Shown here in pieces: positions 25,175-33,517 of a stretch of 64,000 nucleotides of DNA. A model generated the notes under the pieces. It was given only the letters and a program-made list of their open reading frames with translations, was not told where the DNA came from and did no database searches. Made by a program: the position numbers and the translations under genes. Every line of letters begins with the position of its first letter. Positions within the stretch are counted from its first letter, which is position 1. Source of the stretch: Venatoribacter pacificus (GTDB lineage: Bacteria > Pseudomonadota > Gammaproteobacteria > Pseudomonadales > Oceanobacteraceae); the NCBI RefSeq assembly GCF_025318105.1, contig NZ_JAOANI010000012.1, forward strand, positions 1-64,000, given 5' to 3'.

Positions 25175-26380
25175 TTACTGCAGCATCAGATCACTGTTAC
25201 CGCTGTAACTAACAACAGGCTCAGCATCGCAGCCGGAGTAAGTGATAGAAATTTCTCCGTTATTGACACTCAGACTGCCACTTTCAAACCCTGCATAGTT
25301 GTCACACAGAGTAGGGGATGACGAACCAGAACGTACAACAACCGAACCGAAAGTTGGCAGGTACACCGTCAGATAGACACCGCCATAGGGGCTGGCATAG
25401 CCTTCCAGTTTATAGTTGGTGCCGCCCACATTGATCACTTCAGATTCAGTACAGGTTGTATCTGTCGGGTCTTCAGGATCAACGTCGCAACTTTCAGTGT
25501 AGGTATGTTTACCCGATAAACCATTGCCTGAAATCTGTAAAACCCGAGCAGAATCGTATACAAATGTGTCAGGATTATAGACATCATCATCCAGCTCTTC
25601 ATCGTAGCTGTAGTCTGCATGATTACGCCCCTTCATCGCACTCTTAACGACTACCTGATCGTCGCCGAGGGTTACCCGCAATGTCGCTGATCCCGTTTCA
25701 GTTCCGTCTACCGAGCGGGTATCATTAACATAATCGTATTGTTCGGAATATGCATAATTCATCGTCATATTGCCGTTCAGCACAATCTCAGTGACGTCAT
25801 CATCCAGATAGGCGCAGTAATCCTTAAACGTTACACTGATGTCTTCGCCAGAATCTTCACCCACCGAATCAACAGGAGAAGCCTCATCATCATCTTCGGA
25901 AGCAGTGCTCTTAATCGTGAACGTAGTTTCAAAACTGGCAGAACCTCCACACTCACCTTCAGCAGTATTACTGGAAGTATAGCTTCGCCCGTTACTTGAG
26001 GTAACAAGCACACCAGCCGGCGCAGAAGCGGCCGCAGTCTTAGACAGTGAAGAAGCCTCGGCAAGTACTGAAGCCTGTACATTACTTACAGCTTTAGAAA
26101 GCATGCGAGGTCCAGGGATCATTGGACCACCCGGGCCACCAAACCCAATACTTTGAAGGCTATTGCCCGCCACCATGGCCAGAGTCACGGCATGCACTTT
26201 CTGAGCAATATCGTTGTAATTGTCTGTGCTGACCGTTGCTTCTGCATCTGAACCGGTATAAGTCAACGGATCAAGAGAAAGGTTATCCGATGAGGACGAA
26301 CTGTCGCCACCGCAGGCAGCCAATGCAAGAGAAGCACTGGCAACGGCCAGCCACGACGTTTTTTGTTTCAAACTAATCAT
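25175..26380 (-). CDS. Large acidic predicted lipoprotein
   Basis: A 401-residue exported protein with no family I recognise. The start at 26380 has GGAG seven bases upstream and gives a classical signal with lipobox LAAC followed by GGDSSSSSD, a usual outer-membrane sorting context; earlier in-frame starts would add 32 non-signal residues. The mature protein is Ser/Thr/Asp-rich with few Lys or Arg, typical of surface or periplasmic proteins. Six or more cysteines suggest disulfides. Repeated tyrosine-rich strands (YAYSEQYDYVND) suggest a beta-rich fold. It is monocistronic. Confidence 0.75.
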   Translation of the reverse strand: MISLKQKTSWLAVASASLALAACGGDSSSSSDNLSLDPLTYTGSDAEATVSTDNYNDIAQKVHAVTLAMVAGNSLQSIGFGGPGGPMIPGPRMLSKAVSNVQASVLAEASSLSKTAAASAPAGVLVTSSNGRSYTSSNTAEGECGGSASFETTFTIKSTASEDDDEASPVDSVGEDSGEDISVTFKDYCAYLDDDVTEIVLNGNMTMNYAYSEQYDYVNDTRSVDGTETGSATLRVTLGDDQVVVKSAMKGRNHADYSYDEELDDDVYNPDTFVYDSARVLQISGNGLSGKHTYTESCDVDPEDPTDTTCTESEVINVGGTNYKLEGYASPYGGVYLTVYLPTFGSVVVRSGSSSPTLCDNYAGFESGSLSVNNGEISITYSGCDAEPVVSYSGNSDLMLQ

Positions 26381-26630
26381 TATTAACTCCATAACGTGAT
26401 TTAAACTGACGGACATGCTATGCCTGCCAAATGTTGAATCCTTTCGCACCGGTACTACTCGATCCAGAAGCGACAATCATCATGCTTATTGTCAGAAAAT
26501 GGTTATAACGCTTATAAACTTTCGGACACATTTATATACCGATTGTAATACAAAGGTTACAGCAATGTAACAGTGTAAATATCCACTGCGACCATAAAGA
26601 ACAATATGTATTGATTGCGCATAAAAAAGA

Positions 26631-27192
26631 GCTAAACAGGCCACTCGATACCCCCATAGTCAGCTTAATACGACCTTTAGGATCAATATCGAATAAGAAT
26701 ACGAATGAGAATACATTAGCGGCCTGACCTTTATTCAGGAAGTCAGCAACGTCTTTCTATACGCTTTTAACGGATCAGGAGAGACGCAGCTGACCATCCT
26801 TATCAGGAAAAACGGTAATAAGCGCTGAAAAACCAAAGATCCGGAGCAGCTCCGAATAAGTAAGCGCCCCTTTCGGCTGACTGAAAACGTTCAGATCCAG
26901 GCACCACTTTGAAGGCATTGCGGGTTACGTCAAAACGTAGCAACGCTGAGCTGGATTTTTCAGCAAGTCCCGCAGGGTGTGGGCTGAAGGACGTTTTGAC
27001 AGCATTGCCGATTTATTAAAAGGCTCGCCCTTCACTGCAATCGATCCCTGTCAAAAGCTCAGTAACACTCAGGCGAAGCTTTGCAAAATGATTCAGAGGT
27101 GCGCTAGCGCACTTTACCGGTTCAATCAGTCCCCACTCCGATATCTGCGGTGATGGCTTCGATCATCTGAGGAGCTGTATCAGAGGCTTCTT
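26631..27192 (-). pseudogene. Degenerate, interrupted copy of the 3' end of pnp
   Basis: This stretch aligns base by base with the 3' end of the intact pnp gene (29252-29540). Shared words include TACGACCTTTAGGATC, CTGACCTT, TCAGGAA, TCAGCAACGT, CTTTACCGG and GTGATGGCTTC. It covers roughly the last 95 codons, the S1 RNA-binding domain. Substitutions and indels destroy the frame. The alignment stops near 26843 and resumes near 27107, so about 260 bases are inserted. It is on the same strand as pnp and 2 to 2.6 kb from the functional gene. It cannot be translated. Confidence 0.85.
26844..27106. other. Insertion inside the pnp remnant
   Basis: About 260 bases with no match to pnp and no reading frame of note. 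A perfect 10-base inverted repeat, GTCAAAACGT (26929-26938) and ACGTTTTGAC (26991-27000), lies inside it. It may be a small mobile element or other acquired fragment. No clear terminal repeats or target duplication were found. Confidence 0.5.
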
Positions 27193-28134
27193 AGTCGTCA
27201 ACGTTATTGAATTACGGAAACAAAATGCAACCAATATTATTTCTGGAATATATTTTATTATCGACTCCATTCATCACCTATTATTAATAGAATCATTAAT
27301 AATGAATAACTGAGCTTCAGAAATAAACCAATACACAAGCGGCCGTTTATCCTCCCAGAAGATGGAGCGCGACTGTATTTAAAGATAATACAAACAAACA
27401 GGATATCTATGTGTCGTCAGTGTCTTATTCCTATATGGAAATATCCGAAACTATTGGAATATCAGGAAGGTGATTAAAAAACACTGCAATAGCGAGCAAT
27501 TGATCACCTGCAATCAGAATCATATTAACAGAATAGTTATTAACAGTTGTTTGACGACGTCAAAGAAACATTCATGTCTGATACCACCCGGAGCTTTTTC
27601 CCAACACGTTTATGTATACCAATTGAATAACAGATCACGAAATTTAGTCATTATCCAATCATAACTACAGTGCATAACGGTTCTCTCAACAATATTGATG
27701 CATGGAGATATCTGCCGATCCAGCAGCGTAATATCCGCCAACCAGACAAATAACTAACCGGATAAATATCGTCTGCAGATGAGACCGGTGTCTTAAATTG
27801 TCCGGAATAAGCTATTGTTCCTGCTGGTGTTTTACTCCAGAATCCGCCGCCGGAATGAGGCATGCCTCGCAGCAATGCCCATGCTTTAATTTTCATAATG
27901 GCAGTCAGTCTGATCTATCCAAATCAACTATTGGCACAGAACAATCTCTCTGTCTTGTTCTGATAATACTTTGCGTCGCAATGACCCGCTAAAAGTAAGG
28001 TTATCAGCAGGCATTTTTGAATATTCGACAGGCCGTTTTATTTTTCATTGTCTATGATTGCTATGCAGCGTGTCTTAAGGCAGAAGATTCGTTTAGCTGT
28101 CATAACAGACAATCCGCACTAAGGAGTACTTTCC
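27193..28134. other. AT-rich region without a supported gene
   Basis: About 940 bases with low GC compared with the surroundings and short frames only. None has a good ribosome site or a recognisable protein. The region just before 28135 must contain the promoter of the binding-protein gene. It looks like decayed sequence between two rearranged blocks. Confidence 0.6.
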
Positions 28135-28875
28135 ATGCCCATGTACCGAATTGCGTTTCTGATCATGCTGTTTTCGGCATCAACACAAGCAAGCGATAAG
28201 CTTTATCTCTACACAGAACAATTCCCGCCTTACAACATGACCGACAACGGCCAGCCTTTTGCACACAAAGCTGACGAAATCACCGGGCTGTGTACTGACA
28301 TGGTCAAGGCCATCATCAAGCGCATTCCTTATGATGTAAAAATGAAACTGCGTAACTGGAACTATGGTCTGGATCGCGCAAAGCAAAAAGCGGATCACGG
28401 AATCTTCTGCACCGCACGTAATGAAGAGCGGGAAAGCTGGTTTCAATGGGTTGGACCACTGACAGAAATTCGCTGGACACTGTTTGCCAAAGCGGGCAGC
28501 GACATACGTTTAACCACGCTTGAAGACGCCAGAAAATATCGCATCGGTGGTTATAAAGGCGACGTGATGACGCAGTACCTGATTGATCAGGGCTTTAACG
28601 TCTCTGTTGTAGACTCCGATGCGATGAATCCGCTACGCCTTCATCATGGTCAGATAGACCTGTGGATTGCTGATTACCTCAGCGGCCCCTATGTCGCATC
28701 CGATGCCGCTGATCTGTCTGACATGGAAGCAGCACTGATATTCCGCTCGACACCACTGTATCTGGCGCTGAATAAAGATATGGACGGTAAGATTGTAAAA
28801 TCCATCATGCAGGCACATGACACGCTGAAGAAGGAAAATGTTTTCAGTGATATTGAACGTGTTTATGGTAACTGA
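28135..28875 (+). CDS. Periplasmic solute-binding protein, family 3 type
   Basis: A 246-residue exported protein with AAGGAG seven bases before the ATG and a short signal peptide (about 1-19, cut near STQAS). The mature start LYLYTEQFPPYNMTDNGQP and ITGLCTDMVKAIIKR are those of amino-acid-type binding proteins (PF00497). No ABC permease or ATPase lies nearby, so it is an orphan. Such short orphans are common in marine gammaproteobacteria and may serve sensing rather than uptake. It lies between decayed sequence and a MITE. Confidence 0.85.
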   Translation: MPMYRIAFLIMLFSASTQASDKLYLYTEQFPPYNMTDNGQPFAHKADEITGLCTDMVKAIIKRIPYDVKMKLRNWNYGLDRAKQKADHGIFCTARNEERESWFQWVGPLTEIRWTLFAKAGSDIRLTTLEDARKYRIGGYKGDVMTQYLIDQGFNVSVVDSDAMNPLRLHHGQIDLWIADYLSGPYVASDAADLSDMEAALIFRSTPLYLALNKDMDGKIVKSIMQAHDTLKKENVFSDIERVYGN

Positions 28876-28916
28876 TCATACAAGGGTTAATGCTGCGGAT
28901 AGCAGACTGTAGTTAC

Positions 28917-29184
28917 TAGGGCCTGTCGACACTAAGTAAATCCGGCCTGCTGAGAGCCAGTTTTTCTCAGAACAAGGAGAGAGGAGTGATATTAGCGGGC
29001 TAAATGAATGACGAACGACGACGTTAATGGGGAAAACTGGCCTCAGCCCGAAGGGTTATGGCTAAAAATCCCTCATCCAGCGTTGCTGTTCACTCGCTTA
29101 ACCCGTTAGGCCACACTCTCAGCGCCTTGTTTGAGATATTTTTAGCCAATAACAGGCCTGTTTAATTAGTGTCGACAGGCCCTA
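28917..29184. mobile_element. MITE with perfect 19-base terminal inverted repeats
   Basis: A 268-base non-coding element. TAGGGCCTGTCGACACTAA at the left end is exactly repeated inverted at the right end (29166-29184). Inside are two further stem pairs: GCCAGTTTTT with AAAACTGGC, and GGCTAAAAAT with ATTTTTAGCC. The outermost TA at each end could be the target duplication typical of IS630/Tc1-type elements. It has no transposase and would be moved in trans. Confidence 0.85.
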
Positions 29185-29200
29185 ATAGAATACCCCCATA

Positions 29201-29237
29201 AAAAAACCGCCGCGGTTTTCACCGCGGCGGTTTTTTT
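29201..29237. terminator. Bidirectional terminator of pnp
   Basis: AAAAAACCGCCGCGG / CCGCGGCGGTTTTTTT hairpin, 14 bases after the pnp stop on the minus strand. Confidence 0.93.
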
Positions 29238-29250
29238 AACTCAGAAAGAA

Positions 29251-31359
29251 TTAAGCAGGCTGCTCAATACCTTTCATGGTCAGTTTGATACGACCTTTAG
29301 GATCGACATCGGCAACGTGTACGTTAACGATCTGACCTTCGGTCAGGAAATCAGCAACGTTTTCTACACGGTCTTCGCTGATCTGAGAGATGTGCAGCAA
29401 ACCATCTTTACCAGGCAGAACGGTGATGAACGCACCGAAGTCAACGATCTTGCTCACTTTACCGGTGTAGGTAGTACCCACTTCGATATCAGCAGTGATG
29501 GCTTCAATCATCTGACGGGCAGCATCAGACGCTTCTTTGCCAGCAGCAAAGATTTTGATCTCGCCGTTGTCATTGATGTCGATAGAGGCACCGGTTTTCT
29601 CGGTGATATCACGGATAGTCGCGCCACCTTTACCAATCACGTCACGGATCTTGTCAGACGGGATCTTCATGGTCGACATGGTCGGAGCATTTTCCGCCAG
29701 TTCTTTGCGTGGCTCAGCAATCACGGTGTTCATCTGCTCAAGGATGGTAAAGCGTGCAGCTTTGGCCTTTTCCAGAGCGATTTCCATGATCTCTTCAGTG
29801 ATACCTTCGATCTTGATATCCATCTGCAGTGCCGTGATACCTTCGTCAGTACCGGCCACTTTAAAATCCATATCGCCAAGGTGATCTTCATCACCCAGGA
29901 TATCGGTCAGAACGGCAAACTTGTCGCCTTCTTTGATCAGACCCATGGCGATACCGGCAACCGGTGCCTTGATCGGTACACCCGCGTCCATCAGAGACAG
30001 AGACGCGCCACACACAGAAGCCATGGAGGAAGAACCATTAGATTCGGTGATTTCCGATACCACACGGATGGTGTACGGGAATTCGTCATGGTTTGGCATC
30101 ATCGCCTGAATACCACGACGGGCTAAACGACCGTGACCGATTTCGCGACGGCCAGGAGCGCCCAGACGACCAGCTTCACCCACAGAGTATGGAGGGAAGT
30201 TGTATTGGAACAGGAACGGATCGTCTTTGGCACCGTGCAGGAAGTCGATCATCTGTGCATCGCGGGTTGAACCCAGCGTAGTCACAACGATGGCCTGAGT
30301 TTCACCACGGGTAAAGATGGCAGAACCGTGAGTGGTTTTCAGCACACCGGTTTCGATGGTCAGTGGACGTACGGTGTCGTTATCACGACCGTCGATACGT
30401 GGCTGGCCATCAATCACGCGGTTACGAACCACTTCATACTTCAGCTCACCAACCATGTCGGCGATTTCGTCAGCGGAGAAACCTTCTTCGCCTTCAGCAG
30501 CCGCCAGTTTTTCAACGGCAGCTTTTTTCACTTCGTCCAGACGGGCATAACGGGCCATTTTGTCGGAGATGGTGTAAGCCTCACCGATGCCAGCGGCCGC
30601 TTCGGCTTTAACCGCTTCGTACAGTGCGGTGTTTTTGGCTTCAGCCGTCCAATCCCACTTCTGTACACCCAGCTCTTCAACCCATTCGTTGATGGCAGTG
30701 ATCGCAGACTGGAAACCGGTGTGGGCGAACAGGACTGCACCCAGCATTTCGTCTTCGGTCAGTTCCTGAGCTTCAGATTCAACCATCAGCACGGCGTCTT
30801 TAGTACCGGCAACCACCATGTCCAGCAGAGAATCTTGCATCTGGGTCTGGGTTGGGTTCAGCATGTAACCGTCTTCTTCGGTGAAGCCAACGCGGGCACC
30901 ACCGATAGGACCGTTGAAAGGCACACCTGAAATGGCCAGCGCAGCAGAGGTCGCGATCATGGCGCAGATATCCGGATCGACTTCTTTTTCAGAAGACATT
31001 ACGGTCAGGATAACCTGAACTTCGTTCATGAAGCCTTCGGCAAACAATGGACGAATCGGACGGTCAATCAGACGGGAAGTCAGGGTTTCTTTTTCGGAAG
31101 GACGGCTTTCGCGCTTCAGGAAGCCACCAGGGATACGGCCAGCGGCGTACATTTTTTCCTGATAGTGAACAGACAGCGGGAAGAAATCCTGGCCTGGCTT
31201 AGTGCTTTTAGCGGCAACGACAGTCGCCAGCACCTGGGTTTTTCCCAGAGTGGCCAGTACTGCACCATCCGCCTGACGGGCTACGCGCCCGGTTTCCAGG
31301 GTGAGGGTATCGTTACCGAATTGAAAGCTTTTGGTCTTAGCAACAGGTTTTGTGCTCAT
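29251..31359 (-). CDS. pnp: Polyribonucleotide nucleotidyltransferase
   Basis: A 702-residue PNPase that degrades RNA 3' to 5' with phosphate, releasing nucleoside diphosphates, usually within the RNase E degradosome. Two RNase PH domains flank a helical linker. The first starts with FQFGNDTLTLETGRVARQADGAVL; the second holds the GRREIGHGRLARR catalytic region. A KH domain (TMKIPSDKIRDVIGKGGATIRDI) and an S1 domain (GTTYTGKVSKIVDFGAFITVLPGKDGLLH) complete it. Full length. It follows rpsO as in other gammaproteobacteria, where pnp is controlled by RNase III cleavage of its leader. Confidence 0.98.
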   Translation of the reverse strand: MSTKPVAKTKSFQFGNDTLTLETGRVARQADGAVLATLGKTQVLATVVAAKSTKPGQDFFPLSVHYQEKMYAAGRIPGGFLKRESRPSEKETLTSRLIDRPIRPLFAEGFMNEVQVILTVMSSEKEVDPDICAMIATSAALAISGVPFNGPIGGARVGFTEEDGYMLNPTQTQMQDSLLDMVVAGTKDAVLMVESEAQELTEDEMLGAVLFAHTGFQSAITAINEWVEELGVQKWDWTAEAKNTALYEAVKAEAAAGIGEAYTISDKMARYARLDEVKKAAVEKLAAAEGEEGFSADEIADMVGELKYEVVRNRVIDGQPRIDGRDNDTVRPLTIETGVLKTTHGSAIFTRGETQAIVVTTLGSTRDAQMIDFLHGAKDDPFLFQYNFPPYSVGEAGRLGAPGRREIGHGRLARRGIQAMMPNHDEFPYTIRVVSEITESNGSSSMASVCGASLSLMDAGVPIKAPVAGIAMGLIKEGDKFAVLTDILGDEDHLGDMDFKVAGTDEGITALQMDIKIEGITEEIMEIALEKAKAARFTILEQMNTVIAEPRKELAENAPTMSTMKIPSDKIRDVIGKGGATIRDITEKTGASIDINDNGEIKIFAAGKEASDAARQMIEAITADIEVGTTYTGKVSKIVDFGAFITVLPGKDGLLHISQISEDRVENVADFLTEGQIVNVHVADVDPKGRIKLTMKGIEQPA

Positions 31360-31582
31360 GTATACGTATTTCCTTAAATTTACCGATAAACCTGCTGACT
31401 GCCGGTACTTCTAAGCATTAGCTCTGGCATGGCGGTGTTCTGCCGGGGCAGAAGTGGTCCGCATGCAAAGCCAATATTTAGAAGCACCACCACATTCCTA
31501 TGAATCGTGGGGTTGGCACCACAGCTTGGCAGGTAGTTGTTATTCCACAGAAGCAGAACAGGATAGCCTGACTGGCCAGATA

Positions 31583-31610
31583 CAACAAAAGCCCCGGAGG
31601 GCTTTTGCTG
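31583..31610 (-). terminator. Terminator between rpsO and pnp
   Basis: CAGCAAAAGCCC / GGGGCTTTTGTTG hairpin directly after the rpsO stop on the minus strand; the T-run is short, so read-through into pnp is likely. Confidence 0.7.
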
Positions 31611-31624
31611 CAAGCTTTGAGATC

Positions 31625-31894
31625 TTAGCGACGCAGACCCAGACGACCGATCAGCGCGGTGTAACGGGAAGCATCTTTACGCTTCAGGTAATCCAGCAGC
31701 TTACGACGCTGGTTAACCATGCGGATCAGACCACGACGTGAGTGGTGATCTTTACCGTGTTCTTTGAAGTGGCTCTGCAGACCAACGATGTTGTGGGTCA
31801 GCAATGCAACCTGAACTTCAGGAGAACCGGTATCGCCTTCAGCAGTTTGATACTCTTTTACAATCTCAGCTTTATTAGCAGCAGTTAATGCCAT
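31625..31894 (-). CDS. rpsO: 30S ribosomal protein S15
   Basis: An 89-residue S15, the standard length. The signatures GDTGSPEVQVALLTHNI, HFKEHGKDHHSRRGL and RRKLLDYLK are present. It binds 16S rRNA early in 30S assembly and in enterobacteria represses its own translation. It lies between truB and pnp in the conserved order. Confidence 0.98.
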   Translation of the reverse strand: MALTAANKAEIVKEYQTAEGDTGSPEVQVALLTHNIVGLQSHFKEHGKDHHSRRGLIRMVNQRRKLLDYLKRKDASRYTALIGRLGLRR

Positions 31895-32022
31895 CTTTAC
31901 TTACTCCATGAATGTGCGCGGACATCACAAGATGTTCCGGGATTATGTAATCATCGTCACCGTGCACATTAACAGTGAGATGCGTGCCGCCTTGTGGCGA
32001 CAGTCAAACCAGATTTGACCGG

Positions 32023-32967
32023 TTAAGACAGTGTGACCTGCAACAAACGCTGCGGTTTCACTTTGCCGTTTTCAATGCGGCCAATGCCAAGCAATTGCCG
32101 GACGTCTGATTCAACGGCCCACAATTGTACAGAAGGACAGGCAGGCAGGCCAGTGCTGACTGGCTGACCGTGCAGGATTTTATCCGCTTCAGCCAGCGTC
32201 AGTGCGACTTCCGGCCAGTCCGGCAGAGCCGTTTCGGTTGGCAGCAGCAACGCGTCGAGAGCATCATGCCCCTGCTCTGCCGCTTCCTGCACCTGTTCCA
32301 GCGTCACCATCTGGGCTGCATGGTAAGGCCCGCACAAAGTACGGTGCAACTTACTGACGTAAGCGCCACAACCAACCGCCTGGCCAATGTCTTCGACCAG
32401 CGTGCGGATGTAGGTGCCCTTCGAGCAACGCACGGACAAATCCAGCTCCGTGGCGCGTTGCTCAAGCAGCAGCAGTTCATGAATGGTGATGATGCGGCGC
32501 TTTTTCTCCGCCACCGCCCGGATCTCTTCCTCGCTCATGCCCTGACGCGCCAGCTCATAGAGCGGCTTACCATCCAGCTTGAGTGCCGAAAACATCGGCG
32601 GCACCTGCTCAACCTCACCACGGAAGCGCGCAAGAATGGCTTCAACCTCAGCGGCCGTAAGCGGCGGCACGTCAGCCGTGGCAATCACATCACCTTCGCC
32701 ATCACCGCTGGAGCGGATTTCGCCGAGCAGTGCGGTGGTGTCGTAACCTTTGTCGGATTCGAGCAACAGTTGCGAGAACTTAGTCGCCTCCCCCAGACAG
32801 ATCGGCAATACGCCGGTGGCCAGAGGGTCCAAAGCACCGGTATGACCGGCTTTTTGCGCCCCGAACAGGAATTTCACCCGTTGCAGCACCTGATTGGACG
32901 ACAGCCCTAACGGCTTGTTAATAACCAGTATGCCGCTGACTGCACGGCCTTTTTTTCCACGCGCCAT
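32023..32967 (-). CDS. truB: tRNA pseudouridine-55 synthase
   Basis: A 314-residue TruB. It makes pseudouridine at position 55 in the T-loop of tRNAs. The catalytic aspartate lies in HTGALDPLATGVLPICLGEATK, and RCSKGTYIRTLVEDIG and the C-terminal PUA-like domain are present. It starts three bases after the rbfA stop, so the two are coupled. Confidence 0.97.
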   Translation of the reverse strand: MARGKKGRAVSGILVINKPLGLSSNQVLQRVKFLFGAQKAGHTGALDPLATGVLPICLGEATKFSQLLLESDKGYDTTALLGEIRSSGDGEGDVIATADVPPLTAAEVEAILARFRGEVEQVPPMFSALKLDGKPLYELARQGMSEEEIRAVAEKKRRIITIHELLLLEQRATELDLSVRCSKGTYIRTLVEDIGQAVGCGAYVSKLHRTLCGPYHAAQMVTLEQVQEAAEQGHDALDALLLPTETALPDWPEVALTLAEADKILHGQPVSTGLPACPSVQLWAVESDVRQLLGIGRIENGKVKPQRLLQVTLS

Positions 32968-32970
32968 GAA

Positions 32971-33384
32971 TCAGTTCCGGTCGCTGGATGGGTCTTCATC
33001 ATCCTGATGATGAGCTTCATCTTCTGCCAGCGCTTTTTTGATCAGACCGGTCAGATGATGACCGCGATCCATGCTCTCATCGTAATGAAAACGCAGATGC
33101 GGAGTGATGCGGGTGCGCATGATACGCGCCAGCTCGTTACGCAGATAACCGGCGGCATCGTTGAGGATGGCTGAGGTCTGCTTACGGATCTCGACATCGG
33201 TTTCGCCTTTGGCACCCATCACGGTGAAGTAGATATCGGCATAGCCCAGGTCTTTGGCAACTTTTACGTAATTCAGTGTGACCATACCCAGGCGTGGGTC
33301 TTTCATTTCAAACTGAATCATATGAGCCAGGTCGCGCTGAATCTGTTCACCCAGGCGCGAGGTACGGCTGTAATCTTTTGGCAT
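32971..33384 (-). CDS. rbfA: Ribosome-binding factor A
   Basis: A 137-residue RbfA that assists late maturation of the 30S subunit and 16S rRNA 5' end. The KH-like core includes RTSRLGEQIQRDLAHMIQ, DPRLGMVTLNYVKVAKD and MRTRITPHLRFHYDES. The acidic tail is rich in His, Asp and Glu. It lies between infB and truB as usual. Confidence 0.96.
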   Translation of the reverse strand: MPKDYSRTSRLGEQIQRDLAHMIQFEMKDPRLGMVTLNYVKVAKDLGYADIYFTVMGAKGETDVEIRKQTSAILNDAAGYLRNELARIMRTRITPHLRFHYDESMDRGHHLTGLIKKALAEDEAHHQDDEDPSSDRN

Positions 33385-33447
33385 TTTTAAATCCTCTGTT
33401 ACCCAATGGCCGGCATGTGTTCAGCCTGATCATTGGTCTGTCAGAGA

Positions 33448-33480
33448 CAGCAAAGCCCGACATGGAGCCGGGCTTTGCTG
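33448..33480 (-). other. Stem-loop between infB and rbfA
   Basis: A perfect 12-base stem, CAGCAAAGCCCG with CGGGCTTTGCTG, around a 9-base loop. No T-run follows, so it is more likely an RNA-processing or stability element, or a weak attenuator, than a terminator. Confidence 0.7.
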
Positions 33481-33517
33481 TCAGGGCCCGAAGGCCCGTT
33501 ACAGGTGTTGATGCAGA

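Noticed and set aside
27470..27664. A 64-codon plus-strand frame in the AT-rich desert
   Set aside because: No ribosome site, atypical composition and no recognisable motif.
27651..27896. An 81-codon minus-strand frame beginning MKIKAWALLRGMPHSGGG
   Set aside because: The first 45 residues look protein-like, but there is no ribosome site or known family and the sequence degenerates; it could be a gene remnant, but support is too weak to list.
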